Source: Apus apus (Eukaryota; Chordata; Aves; Apodiformes; Apodidae). Taken from it: DNA of 64,000 nt. A program made the position numbers and the translations under genes. The DNA lies in assembly GCF_020740795.1 (NCBI RefSeq), contig NC_067282.1, positions 142,710,858 through 142,774,857 of the forward strand, written 5' to 3'. The notes beneath the pieces are model-generated. The model was not told where the DNA came from and searched no databases. It saw nothing but the letters and a program-made list of their open reading frames with translations. Position 1 is the first letter of the stretch. Every line of letters begins with the position of its first letter. Positions 12,201 through 20,133 of the stretch are shown in pieces.

Positions 12201-13516
12201 CCAGAAGAACATGGTGTTTCTATCCATATATAAATATTGTCACCAAAAATTCTCTATGCAAGTTTGTTTTTCTCATCTGGACTTTAAAAAGAAATCTAAC
12301 ACAAAATTTTGCATGGTCAATTTTTGCAACCTAACCCGAAGATCTCCCCAGACAGACGTGTTGGAAAACCTAGTGTGAAGTTACAGCTACAAGCAAGTAT
12401 GAGCAACACGTGAGGAAACCAAAAGGGAACGTCCTCATCTCTGTGGGGTAACTCACCTTCCTCTTTGCTGCGTATTTTAAGTGCACGTTATGGCGTATTT
12501 TCTCAAGACGATCTTCTCGCTTTTTCCTCCTGATCTGCTCTTCCTAAAACAAAAAGGAAAGTGAAGGCAGGATGAAATGGGTATAATTACTTTCCTGTGC
12601 CCTGGGTATAGACAAAAATTAACTCTGAAACAAAACTGCCAGTACACAGACCCTTTCTCCCGGAGTGCACACCCATTATAAGTTACTATGTGCAGAACAA
12701 TATCGTACCACATGCCAGCTGCCCAGCAGTGCCTCACTCCTCAGAACTGAAAGCCCTGTGAAAGACAAATGCCACCACCAAAGCTGGCCTCACGTGTTTT
12801 TCCAACCCCCACCCAGGACATCAGCCTTTCTGATCCTCACACCTCGTCCTTTTCCCCATCGTAAGACGAGCATTTCTCAACCTTTAGCCTGTCCACCATG
12901 TCCCGCTCTTCTTTCTTCTGCACAAACGCCGTGACCCAGTCTGGCTCCCCCGCCGTGCCCTTGCTCCCAGCGTGTCCCGGCTCAGCTGAAGCCCGCCGCT
13001 CCTTCCCCTCCTCTCCGCTCTCCTCCAGCGCCAGGAGCCGCGCCTCCTCCCGCTGCTTTTTCTCCTCGAAGTCTCGTAGCCAGGACAGAGCCCCGCAGAT
13101 GATGCTCAGGGATTTTCCCTGCCACGAGAAGCAAGCCGGAGCGCTCTCCCCCGCACCGCTGGCACAGCCGGGCCGGGCCACAGGGCCGAGCCGCGCGGGG
13201 ACGGACCCTTCCGAGCGGGACGAGGCCCCGACCTGCCGCCTCTCCCCGGCCACCCCCGCCCCGCACCTCCCCGCCCCGCAGCCCGCCCGGCTGTCCCGCC
13301 GCCCCGCCTCACCGTGCCGGTGGGACTCTCGAAGATGCCGACCCGGCCGGCCTCCAGCGCGCTGTACAGCGCCGCCATGAACCGCTCCTGGATGGGGTAC
13401 GGGCGGTAGGGGAACGGGAACCGGCGCTCCCCAGGGCCCGGCGCGGCGGCCGCTGCTGCTGCTTGCGGGGACTCGGGCGGCGGGCCCGCCACCGCCGCCG
13501 CCGCCGCACCTTCCAT
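146..13516 (-). CDS. DDX11: DDX11 (ChlR1) Fe-S DNA helicase, 5' 18 coding exons; 3' end beyond the window
   Basis: ATP-dependent 5'-3' DNA helicase of the XPD/FANCJ/RTEL1 family. It acts in the nucleus in sister-chromatid cohesion, replication-fork repair and unwinding of G-quadruplexes (family knowledge). Joining the exons at GT-AG junctions gives an unbroken frame of about 670 residues that I align by eye to human DDX11 (about 970 aa). Visible landmarks: PYPIQERF near residue 40, Walker A SPTGTGKS at 64-71, motif Ia region [10 protein letters not shown] at 245-254, the four Fe-S cysteines at 283, 301, 329 and 364, DEAH at 407-410, and AGGTMQP ending at 646. Helicase motifs IV-VI must lie left of position 1. 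Exons: 13313-13516, 12882-13118, 12457-12543, 10672-10829, 9526-9571, 8894-9001, 8238-8325, 7586-7788, 6857-7009, 6707-6753, 5843-5922, 4527-4571, 4340-4407, 3777-3815, 3102-3225, 2430-2573, 1869-1975, 146-218. There is no frameshift or internal stop, so this looks like a working gene rather than one of the DDX11-like pseudogenes known from primates. Confidence 0.96.
491..752. repeat. Minisatellite of 20-22 bp units (AGCCCCGGGCAGAGCCCCCC type)
   Basis: About a dozen tandem units are built on AGCCCCGGGCA followed by a C-run. Units alternate between GCAGAG, GCACGG and GCACAG variants. The block starting at 562 recurs at 670, a 108-bp offset, so the array has a higher-order repeat. The minus strand, which is the DDX11 sense strand, carries G-runs in every unit. 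Confidence 0.93.
847..918. repeat. Perfect 18-bp minisatellite, four copies
   Basis: The unit GGCCCCGCTCCTGCCCCC is repeated four times without a mismatch and flanked by partial copies. The perfect identity suggests recent expansion. It is G-rich on the DDX11 sense strand. Confidence 0.95.
1869..1975 (-). CDS. DDX11: DDX11 coding exon 17 (motif III region)
   Basis: It encodes [18 protein letters not shown] and [11 protein letters not shown]. The AGGT stretch is the family's motif III region. It ends in phase 0 at GTGAGG. Confidence 0.95.
2430..2573 (-). CDS. DDX11: DDX11 coding exon 16
   Basis: The first third is a variable Pro/Glu-rich linker. The rest, [18 protein letters not shown] and [13 protein letters not shown], is highly conserved with human. 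Donor GTACTG is a weaker GT site. Confidence 0.94.
3102..3225 (-). CDS. DDX11: DDX11 coding exon 15
   Basis: It encodes [13 protein letters not shown] to [10 protein letters not shown] and matches the human LFGFTERYG and QPKLAGFQQFL blocks. It ends in phase 1 at GTGAGT. Confidence 0.95.
3516..3600 (-). mobile_element. CR1 LINE 3'-end fragment
   Basis: It reads ACAGAATCACAGCATCATTC, then GGTTGGAAAAAGCC and GATCATCGAGTCCAACC, the reverse complement of the CR1 3' tail. It lies in a DDX11 intron on the same strand as the gene. Confidence 0.8.
3777..3815 (-). CDS. DDX11: DDX11 coding exon 14 (39-nt microexon)
   Basis: It encodes [13 protein letters not shown], in phase 0 on both sides. Human has [13 protein letters not shown]. 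Acceptor CAACAG, donor GTAGTG. Confidence 0.94.
4340..4407 (-). CDS. DDX11: DDX11 coding exon 13
   Basis: It encodes [14 protein letters not shown] and IDNINLFK and ends in phase 0. It matches human [18 protein letters not shown]. Confidence 0.95.
4527..4571 (-). CDS. DDX11: DDX11 coding exon 12 (45-nt microexon)
   Basis: It encodes [14 protein letters not shown] with split Gly codons at both ends. It aligns with human NIKQNPNTQSLSQT. It could be skipped without loss of frame, because it is 45 nt in phase 1 on both sides. Confidence 0.92.
5843..5922 (-). CDS. DDX11: DDX11 coding exon 11
   Basis: It encodes [16 protein letters not shown] to FVAMLG, nearly identical to human [16 protein letters not shown]. 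It enters in phase 2 and leaves in phase 1. Confidence 0.95.
6707..6753 (-). CDS. DDX11: DDX11 coding exon 10
   Basis: It encodes [15 protein letters not shown] plus two bases of the next codon. It matches the human LCQAHSQLLQYVERY segment. Donor GTGAGG. Confidence 0.93.
6857..7009 (-). CDS. DDX11: DDX11 coding exon 9 (Walker B, DEAH box)
   Basis: It encodes residues 378-428. [13 protein letters not shown] contains the DEAH box at 407-410, needed for ATP hydrolysis. It is in phase 0 on both sides. Confidence 0.96.
7586..7788 (-). CDS. DDX11: DDX11 coding exon 8 (Fe-S cysteines 3 and 4)
   Basis: It encodes residues 310-377. Cys329 ([10 protein letters not shown]) and Cys364 (KACPYYGSR) are the third and fourth cluster ligands, so the metal site is complete. 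Acceptor TTAG, donor GTAAGG. Confidence 0.95.
8238..8325 (-). CDS. DDX11: DDX11 coding exon 7 (Fe-S cysteines 1 and 2)
   Basis: It encodes [12 protein letters not shown] and [14 protein letters not shown]. Cys283 and Cys301 align with the first two ligands of the 4Fe-4S cluster in this family. It ends in phase 1. Confidence 0.95.
8894..9001 (-). CDS. DDX11: DDX11 coding exon 6 (helicase motif Ia region)
   Basis: It encodes 36 residues, [17 protein letters not shown] to RLVSLGSRQ, in phase 0 on both sides. The SRTHSQ block is the motif Ia region of XPD-family helicases. Confidence 0.95.
9526..9571 (-). CDS. DDX11: DDX11 coding exon 5 (46-nt acidic microexon)
   Basis: It encodes [15 protein letters not shown] after completing the split Gly. 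The frame is exact, with acceptor CCTAG and donor GTGAGA. It matches the human DEDEDDLEEEHITK segment. Confidence 0.93.
10672..10829 (-). CDS. DDX11: DDX11 coding exon 4 (acidic insert)
   Basis: It starts [16 protein letters not shown] and ends [13 protein letters not shown], with the last Gly codon split 2+1. The acidic block corresponds to the [10 protein letters not shown] stretch of human DDX11. Donor GTAAGG. Confidence 0.94.
12457..12543 (-). CDS. DDX11: DDX11 coding exon 3
   Basis: It encodes 29 residues, [11 protein letters not shown] to HLKYAAKRK, in phase 0 on both sides, with acceptor TTTTAG and donor GTGAGT. The basic, probably helical segment matches the human LKYAAKR block. Confidence 0.94.
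12882..13118 (-). CDS. DDX11: DDX11 coding exon 2 (Walker A completion)
   Basis: It encodes residues 69-147, starting [17 protein letters not shown], which completes the P-loop split by the intron. It ends [15 protein letters not shown] before a GTTGAG donor. The middle, rich in Glu, Ala and Gly, is poorly conserved in the family. Confidence 0.94.
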
Positions 13517-13985
13517 CCCAGCCCAGCCGCCGCCACGCAGCTTCGAACCGAGCGCCGCAGACACCCCGCCCTCTTCCCGTGACGCCCCGGTGACGGCGGG
13601 CTCGGAGCGGAAGGCCCGCAGCGCCCCAGGGGCCGGCGGGGCCGGGCGGGTGTCCCGCAGCTGCGGGGCGGCGGCAGCGCGGGGTCGCTCAGCTGCGGGA
13701 CTGCCCCCAGAGCGCCGGCCCCGGCTGGGATGCGGGGCCGTGCGCCGCCTCCCGCGCCGCACCCGGGAAAACTTGGGTTATTCTGCCTTTTCAGCCCGAA
13801 ACCCCCGGTTCCCTCCACCGCTTCTGACTTGCGGGTGTTGCCGCGCCGCTTCCGGCGGCATCTCCCTTCCTGCGGCTGCCGCCAGCCCCGCACCGGGGCC
13901 GCCACCGCCGGGCTCTGCGGCGGGTGCCCCCGCGCCCGCCCCTCCGGGCAGCGGCGGGGTCACCGTCCCTGGCGGTGGCCAAAAG
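12940..13985. promoter_or_regulatory. CpG island over the DDX11 start
   Basis: This is dense CpG sequence that begins in coding exon 2, covers exon 1 and runs about 470 bases upstream of the ATG. No TATA box is evident, so a dispersed housekeeping-type promoter is likely. Open frames on both strands here are by-products of base composition. Confidence 0.8.
13313..13516 (-). CDS. DDX11: DDX11 coding exon 1 (start codon, Q-motif region, first half of Walker A)
   Basis: It encodes residues 1-68, from [11 protein letters not shown] to IFESPTGT, and ends in phase 0 at a GTGAGG donor. The ATG at 13516-13514 has a purine at -3 and G at +4. The frame stays open upstream to another ATG at 13762. I prefer 13516 because it starts closest to the family's conserved FPFP block. 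Residues 1-32 are an Ala/Pro-rich extension with a seven-alanine run, about 20 residues longer than the human leader. Confidence 0.9.
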
Positions 13986-14027
13986 ACACGTAGCTGTGGT
14001 GTTTAGGGAGGTGGTTTAGTGGTGGAG

Positions 14028-14100
14028 CTGGCCGTGCTGGCTGAGCGGTTGGACTCGGTGATCGCAATGGCCTCTTCCAACCCAAGCGATGCTGTGATGA
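14028..14100 (+). mobile_element. CR1 3'-tail remnant
   Basis: CTGAGCGGTTGGACTCGGTG, then ATCGCAATGGCC and CTTCCAACCCAAGCG, resembles a diverged CR1 3' end just upstream of the DDX11 CpG island. The call rests on about 70 bases only. Confidence 0.6.
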
Positions 14101-15330
14101 GCCCCGGGCGCTGAGAAGTCCCAGCCTGGCCACTGAAGCTGCTCTTCATCCTGTTCTCTCCGGTCCGATCCGTCCCTCACAAGCTCCTGGCCACACCAAA
14201 TTCAGTGAGCGGCCGGCCCCTGGTTACAGTTTCCCTCTCATCAGACGCAAGGGCAGAAAACCAGATTGTACAGAGGAAAAAAGGTTTTATTTAGGACGCA
14301 AACACACAGCTAGTAACAAAACATAGCAATAGAGAGGGAGGCTTATGTAATATACAGTCATTAGCATAGTAATAAATGCAATTATAGTAAGTCCTAACTG
14401 TTAACACTTGACTTTGTATGTTAATACTTTACAAGCAATAGTAAGCTAAAGAGGAGTATCATAAAAAGGACTACAAAATTGCAAACAGTCTCTGGACTAC
14501 CAGAAGAAACTCACCGTGTACCAATTCTGACACATCTCACAGCAACGAGGAAGGTTTTTTTTTGGTTAATTAAGGTAAGGCCACATTTTTTGCCCACGTT
14601 TTATTGATGTCCCAAGTTGGAAGTGGCATCAAATCAGCAAGGGCAAATTTGTGAGAAACTGCCAGAGACCAGTAATGGGCTGGATTCCAACTGGAAATGC
14701 TTGTGCATCCCTGTTTTCTGGGAACAGCCATGACAGTTCTGCATTACTCAGCTATCACATCACCCAGGCTTTGTGTGCAGAGGTAGGAATTAATTGTCCC
14801 ATGTAAGATTTGGAAAACAGAGAGAAAAGACAAGTAGATTGAAGTTCAGCTCCAAAGCCTTAGAAGATTTGGAAGTGCCTTGTCAAACACTGGGAAAACA
14901 TTAATGAAAGACGAGAGAGGGCAGTAAAAAAGGGAGTTCCTAAGACTAGTACAGTGTTTAACAAGCTGAAGTTTTGAGTCAGAACCAACCTGGAACCTTT
15001 TATTTTGATCTTCACTTCAGCTGAAAAGTTACTTTACGAGCCTGATTCTCCCAATTGATATTCTACTACATATTCACAGTCCCCAGATTTACCCAGAAGC
15101 TGGTGCCCACTCCTCAGGCTCTCACCACTCTTCCTAAACCACCAGTGCTCAGATCTGAAGACTAACTCCCTGTGTCTAGACCTCCTGATGGATTTTGTGC
15201 CACACAGCGCCCAGCCCTGACACCAGAGTCACCACGTCTCCAGTCAGTCTCTTCCCACCATGGTTCTCATCACCCGCCTTTTTCAGTTGCCCCCAAATAT
15301 TGCTGTTGTTTCCTGAACACCCACTCAGCC
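14101..15330 (-). other. Probable 3' UTR of the zinc-finger gene and intergenic DNA
   Basis: AT-rich sequence without a recognisable exon lies between the zinc-finger stop and the DDX11 promoter. It contains several minus-strand AATAAA copies. Confidence 0.5.
14286..14291 (-). terminator. Candidate polyadenylation signal of the zinc-finger gene
   Basis: TTTATT on the plus strand is AATAAA on the minus strand, about 1.04 kb past the zinc-finger stop codon. Further copies at about 14600 and 15000 are alternatives. No cleavage site can be proven from sequence. Confidence 0.4.
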
Positions 15331-16763
15331 CTACGGCAGAAGCGAGCGGGAAGCGAGCATCCTCCTACCCACCGCACATTTATAAGGTTTCTTGGCCACA
15401 TGGATTTTCAAATGCACTTTAAGCGTTGAGCTTTTCCGGAAGCTTTTCCCACACTCGCCACACTCATAGGGCTTGTCGCCTGCATGGATCCTCAGGTGGG
15501 CACCGAGGGCTGAGCTGTGCCTGAATGTTTTTCCGCACGCCTCGCACTTGTAGGGTCTCTCCCCGCGGTGGATCCTCAGGTGCACGCTGAGAGCTGAGCT
15601 CCGACGGAAGCTGTCCCCGCACTCCACGCAGATGTAGGGCCGTTCCTCGGCATGCGTGGTCTGGTGCTTGGCCAGAGTGGAGCAGTCGCTGCACCTCCGG
15701 CCGCACTGGGCACACTGGTAGGGGTTGGGCAGGAGGCCGCTGGGGTAGATGGGCAAGGCCTTCCCCCCATGGATCCGGCGATGAGTGGTGAGTGCTGAGC
15801 TCTGGCTAAAGCCCTTCCCGCAGATGGGGCACTTGTAGGGCTTCTCGCCCGTGTGCGTTCGCATATGGGTCACCAGTGAGGAGCTCTGCCGGAAGGTTTT
15901 CCCACACTCGGTGCACTCGTATGGTTTCTCTCCCGTATGGATCCTCTGATGCCGAATAATGGCTGAGCTGTCCCGAAAGCGCTTACCGCACTCCTGGCAC
16001 TTGTGGGGCTTCTCCCCAGTGTGCACTCTCCGGTGTATGATCAGGGAGGAGCGGTCGCTGAAGCTTTTCTCACACCGGGGGCAATGAAAGGGTTTCTCAC
16101 CCTTGTGGCTTCGCTGGTGAACAATGAGATGCGAGTTCTGACTGAAGCTCTTCCCACACTCATTGCACTGGTAGTGTCTCTCTCCCGTGTGGGTCCGCTG
16201 GTGCCTGATCACGTTGGACCTCTGGCTGAAGGTCTTCTCGCACTCATTGCATTGGTAGGGCTTCTCACCGGTGTGGATTCGCTGGTGTTTGATTAGGTCT
16301 GAGTTGCGGGTGAAGCTCTTCCCACATTCTGAGCAGCTGAAGGGTTTCTCCGCCAGGTGGATCCTCTGGTGCTGGCTTAGGTATGAGCTCCGGCTGAAGC
16401 TCTTCCCACACTCAGGACACTGGTAAGTTTTCTCTCCCACCTGCTGAATCCAAATGGCACTGTTCCCACACATTGGTGGATCTGGCTCATCCACAGCAAG
16501 GATAACCTTGCTGATGTGGGCTCTACCACTCTCCTTGCACTCCCAGACCTCCATCCCACGAGAAGTTATCATTCCCTGTCTCTTTCCAAAAGATGCCTCC
16601 ACCATACTTTCTGTCTCCAGCTCTTGCTTGCAGACCTGTCTTTGATGGGTATCCTGGAGAGTATCTCCTGTCAGCTTTCTGGAGGGGAACAGATGCAGTT
16701 TAGCTCTGAAAGGACTTTCCTGATGAAGCTTGCCCTTCTCTGTGTTGTCCATGGTCCTGTCAC
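15331..16763 (-). CDS. C2H2 zinc-finger protein, last exon with 12 fingers plus a decayed 13th
   Basis: Probable nuclear sequence-specific DNA-binding protein. The exon begins after a CCAGCAG acceptor at 16764 in phase 1 ([11 protein letters not shown]). The first internal Met is at 16752 and gives 473 residues. Residues 1-109 form a linker with no recognised domain. Twelve 28-residue C2H2 units follow from about residue 110 ([10 protein letters not shown] to HLKIH), mostly joined by TGEKPY linkers. Finger 9 follows a 15-residue non-canonical linker and has Cys where most fingers have the core Phe (GRRCSDC). After finger 12 a thirteenth starts (YKCAVGRR) but lacks the rest, and the frame stops at 15331. 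The phase-1 acceptor is typical of KRAB- or SCAN-type genes, whose upstream exons would supply such a domain. I looked upstream and recognised none, so the true start may be in an exon to the right. I cannot name an orthologue. Confidence 0.88.
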
Positions 16764-19399
16764 CTGCTGGAGTGAACAGAGGAAATAGCAATGAATAAAC
16801 CCCCATGCTTCTCTGAGGGAGAAGTCCAAGCAGGGAGCCAGCCCCTGCACTTGTATCTCGTCTGTGCAGAGTGAAGCCTCAGAAACCGAGGAGTGTGGGA
16901 ACAGAGTGTGACCCCAAGGATGGGCAGTAAAGAGGGTCCTCTGTCATAAAGTCACAGCTCTGAAGGACAAAACCTGTCACTTGCTTGTCCTCAAAGTTCC
17001 AATGTCTAGTGAGGTTAGAGGAACATCATGACTGGTCTACTCAACAACCCCCACTGTAGCTGCTTCTCCTCCCATTGCATATCAATCAATACTCTTCTTC
17101 CAGCATTTCCATGCTTAATCAAGAAATTAAGCAGCCAACACCACAGGAACATCCACCCTGCCAGGCACACTGTTTTCTTTCTTCTTTACAATCTTAGCCC
17201 TGTTCCTTAAAAAGAAAGCCCTACATAGTCTGCAGCAAACTGTATCTAGACTTGTCTACAGAACAGATAGGCAAGTGAGTGGAAAGATGAACTGTTTTAT
17301 TAACCAAGCATGGTAATGAACATTTAGACTGAAACACTTAGAAGCTTCTGTTTGTTTATTATTTATATGGAGAATACACCTCAGGAATGGATGCTGAAGT
17401 GTGAGGTAAGCTGATTAGCTGGATGGCACTGCTTACAAAGTTAACATCATCCTCCTGCATGTGGGAGGTCAGAATATGAGATGAATGCAGCACGATAAAT
17501 GGTTCACATTCTGTTTTGGGTGATCTGCTGATTTTGGAAGACAACACCACACTGGTTATACTCATTTCCAAAGTTTTGTTTACAACACTCAGGGCTGAGA
17601 AACATTTCTAGCACAAATAAAGATATTGCCTTGGTCAAGGCACACACCTCAAGGCAGCAAAATGACCAGTAAAACATCAAAAATGTTGTCAGTGTAAAAG
17701 GAAGAAAAAGACATGCTTTGGTTAGTTATGCCTTCTAACATTCTGAATGTAGCCTTTGCTGAAAAATACACAAAAATTTATTTCATTTTGGACAGGCTCG
17801 TTTGGAAAAGATTTCCCCAGCAATGTGTTTAATCTGTTTTGTACCCTCCCTACAAATCTTCCTGAAAGCAGAATCTACATTATAGGGGCATAGGAGGCAG
17901 CATGAGTGCAGAGCATGCAGCACAGTACATGCCAGATTTTCAGCTTTTAGCTCTTCTCCTCCCTTCCCAGACATGCTCTATTCAATTTTTCACCTTGTGA
18001 GCAATCTCCCTGCTGTCTTGTGTTTAGATGCTTCTGGCGACAAAGCTGTTCCTCTTCACTCCATCCAGGAGGTTAAAGCCAAGCCAGGGACTGTAGATCC
18101 TGATCAGAGGAAAGAAAACAGAAGTAACAAATACCCATCATAGTAGCCATGCTGTAGAGTGAGATTACAGGAGAGTAACTGTTCAGGAGACAAAAGCAAC
18201 CTAGACCAGAGGAAAATCACACCCAGAAAAATGAGTCAGGGTCCCTGTCTGTTCTGCCACACACACCATGACACCACTGTTTGGGTCCAACAAGCAGGGC
18301 CAGCTCATGTAGCAAAGATGGGGTCAACTACACATGCTGCAGAGAGCAGCCTGCCAGCTTGCTGCCTTCTCATAAATGTCTGGATGTTCCTCCTGCTGCA
18401 CTTCCAGACAAAAAATGCCTCCTACTGAGTTTTGTATAGAAAAATACCAATTCCTCAAAACATGTTTTCATCCTAGTGAATTAAATGAGAACATAAAGTA
18501 GTTAATGCAATTCTGTTCTGCAGGTGGAGGAAAAATGCCACCTTCACAACAGGCTGCTTTCTGTGTCTGTCTGGCACCCTGTTTATTGCCTTTACCAAAG
18601 GAATATTTTGCTTAGTTGCTCTCAGTGGCTCAGCCAGGCACGCAGAGGTCTGGCTGACAGAAGAGATTTTGTTCTGCTCACACATTATCAACAGGAGCAG
18701 TCCAAAGGCAGAATTTCCTGTCCTGTGCTCCAGAAAAATAGCAATTTGGCTGCTCTGTTCCAGATGGAGTTTACAGGGCTGGCAGTGAGCAAAAAAAAAA
18801 ACAACCCACAAAACAAAACCAGTCACACACACCTGTTTATGCAAGAACACCAAGATGACTTGTGACCAACATGCAATCCCACTTCTCAAGGATCTCTTTT
18901 CAGAGCAAAAGTACACTGTGTAGGAGTGGGATATAAAATTAGGTCACCCATTTAGTTTTAGCACTACATTTGTGCAGTGGTATTTGTACAGCAGCATTTT
19001 AAGATGCTTAGGGATGTGACATCCTAGAAATGCACAGGTTACAGAAAGAAAATGCTTAGAAACTGTACATGTGAATGCCAGCTTTGCAATGGTATCGCAC
19101 CATTTTTGTCCCATTCCTGCCATGCCACTAGCAACAAGTGTAAAATGACTCATGACTGGGTGTTCCTAAGAAAAAGAAAGGTTAAATAGCATCTTTTCCT
19201 TCCAAAATGAGAAAAAAACTGAACTGGGTTCTCAGTGGTGTGCCAGAGGAGGGTACTGCGATAGACATTGGTTGCCAGGCCCTCCCAAGGGCAGAGGGAA
19301 GATTTCCCACACCCAGGCAGGTTGTGGGAAACAGCAGAAAGACACGTTGTGGGCTGTGTAGTAAAGATCTGTCCCTCAGCAAGATGGGAAAATGAAAAT
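16764..19399. other. Upstream intron or intergenic region of the zinc-finger gene
   Basis: I see no KRAB, SCAN or BTB coding block on either strand and no clear repeat. It is ordinary AT-rich sequence. Any 5' exons of the zinc-finger gene should be here or in the GC-rich block to the right. Confidence 0.5.
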
Positions 19400-20085
19400 G
19401 CCACGGAGCACCAGACAGGGACAAGGTGCTGGTCTCCATGGCAGCCATGTCTGGAGAAAGCCAAGGCCCCAAGCAGCGTCCCGGCTGCTGAGGCACCCCA
19501 GTCCTTATGAGGCCGAAAGAGGAACAAGAGAAGCGACGTGCAGCGTGGGAAGGCGACGGGCTGCACCGAGCTCCCGTGACAATGGAGGGAGGCCCCACGG
19601 TGCCCCACGACCGACACGGCTGGCCAGGGTCAGGCGCACCGCTGCCGAGGCCACAAGCCACGGGATACACGTGGAGGACAGAAAGCTGTCGCGGGTGTCA
19701 TCAACCCAGTAAAACCAAACAACCCCCGTGGGGGCCTCCACTGAGTTTGGACCCAGTGGCACAGCAAGGAGGAGGGCCGACCCCACTGCCACAGGAAGAG
19801 AGACGTGTCCCAACCCAACCTCAGGGAAGTGGCTGCCCCTGCCTTCCCCAGCACTAACCCCGCGGCTGGCAGCATGCAGGCCCGGCGGCTGGGCAGGAGA
19901 GGAGATGGAAGGGAGGCGGGAGCAGGAGCGGGAGCGGGAAGAACGGTAGGAACAGAGGCGTCTGTGACACCATCAGCCATGCCACCCCCCGGCTCTCCTG
20001 AGCCAAGCTGGGGAGGCAGGAGGAGGACGCAGGCAGAAGTGACACCTCTGCTAGCACACTGGGTCCCAGGCTGTTTGTTAAAGCA
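19400..20085. promoter_or_regulatory. GC-rich, CpG-containing block between the divergent zinc-finger gene and ACRBP
   Basis: GC and CpG content rise sharply against both flanks and end just before the ACRBP start codon at 20100. Its position makes it the natural ACRBP promoter, and it could also serve the minus-strand zinc-finger gene. No TATA box was seen. Open frames on both strands here do not resemble known proteins. Confidence 0.5.
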
Positions 20086-20099
20086 CTACCCATGGTGTG

Positions 20100-20133
20100 A
20101 TGTCGGCCACATGGGCTTGTCTGCTCTTGTCCG
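20100..20133 (+). CDS. ACRBP: ACRBP coding exon 1 (signal peptide)
   Basis: ATG opens MSATWACLLLS and the exon ends in phase 1 at a strong GTGAGT donor. Spliced to exon 2 it makes a continuous hydrophobic signal core. Only 34 coding bases support it, and the in-frame phase match and hydrophobic core are the reasons for the call. Confidence 0.72.

Noticed and set aside
13590-14006. Plus-strand frames in the DDX11 CpG island as a divergent coding gene
   Set aside because: Low-complexity Ala/Pro/Arg translation with no homology I recognise. A divergent non-coding transcript remains possible but nothing in the sequence shows it.
16764-19399. KRAB domain exon for the zinc-finger gene
   Set aside because: I read the minus strand for a KRAB A- or B-box pattern and found no convincing match.
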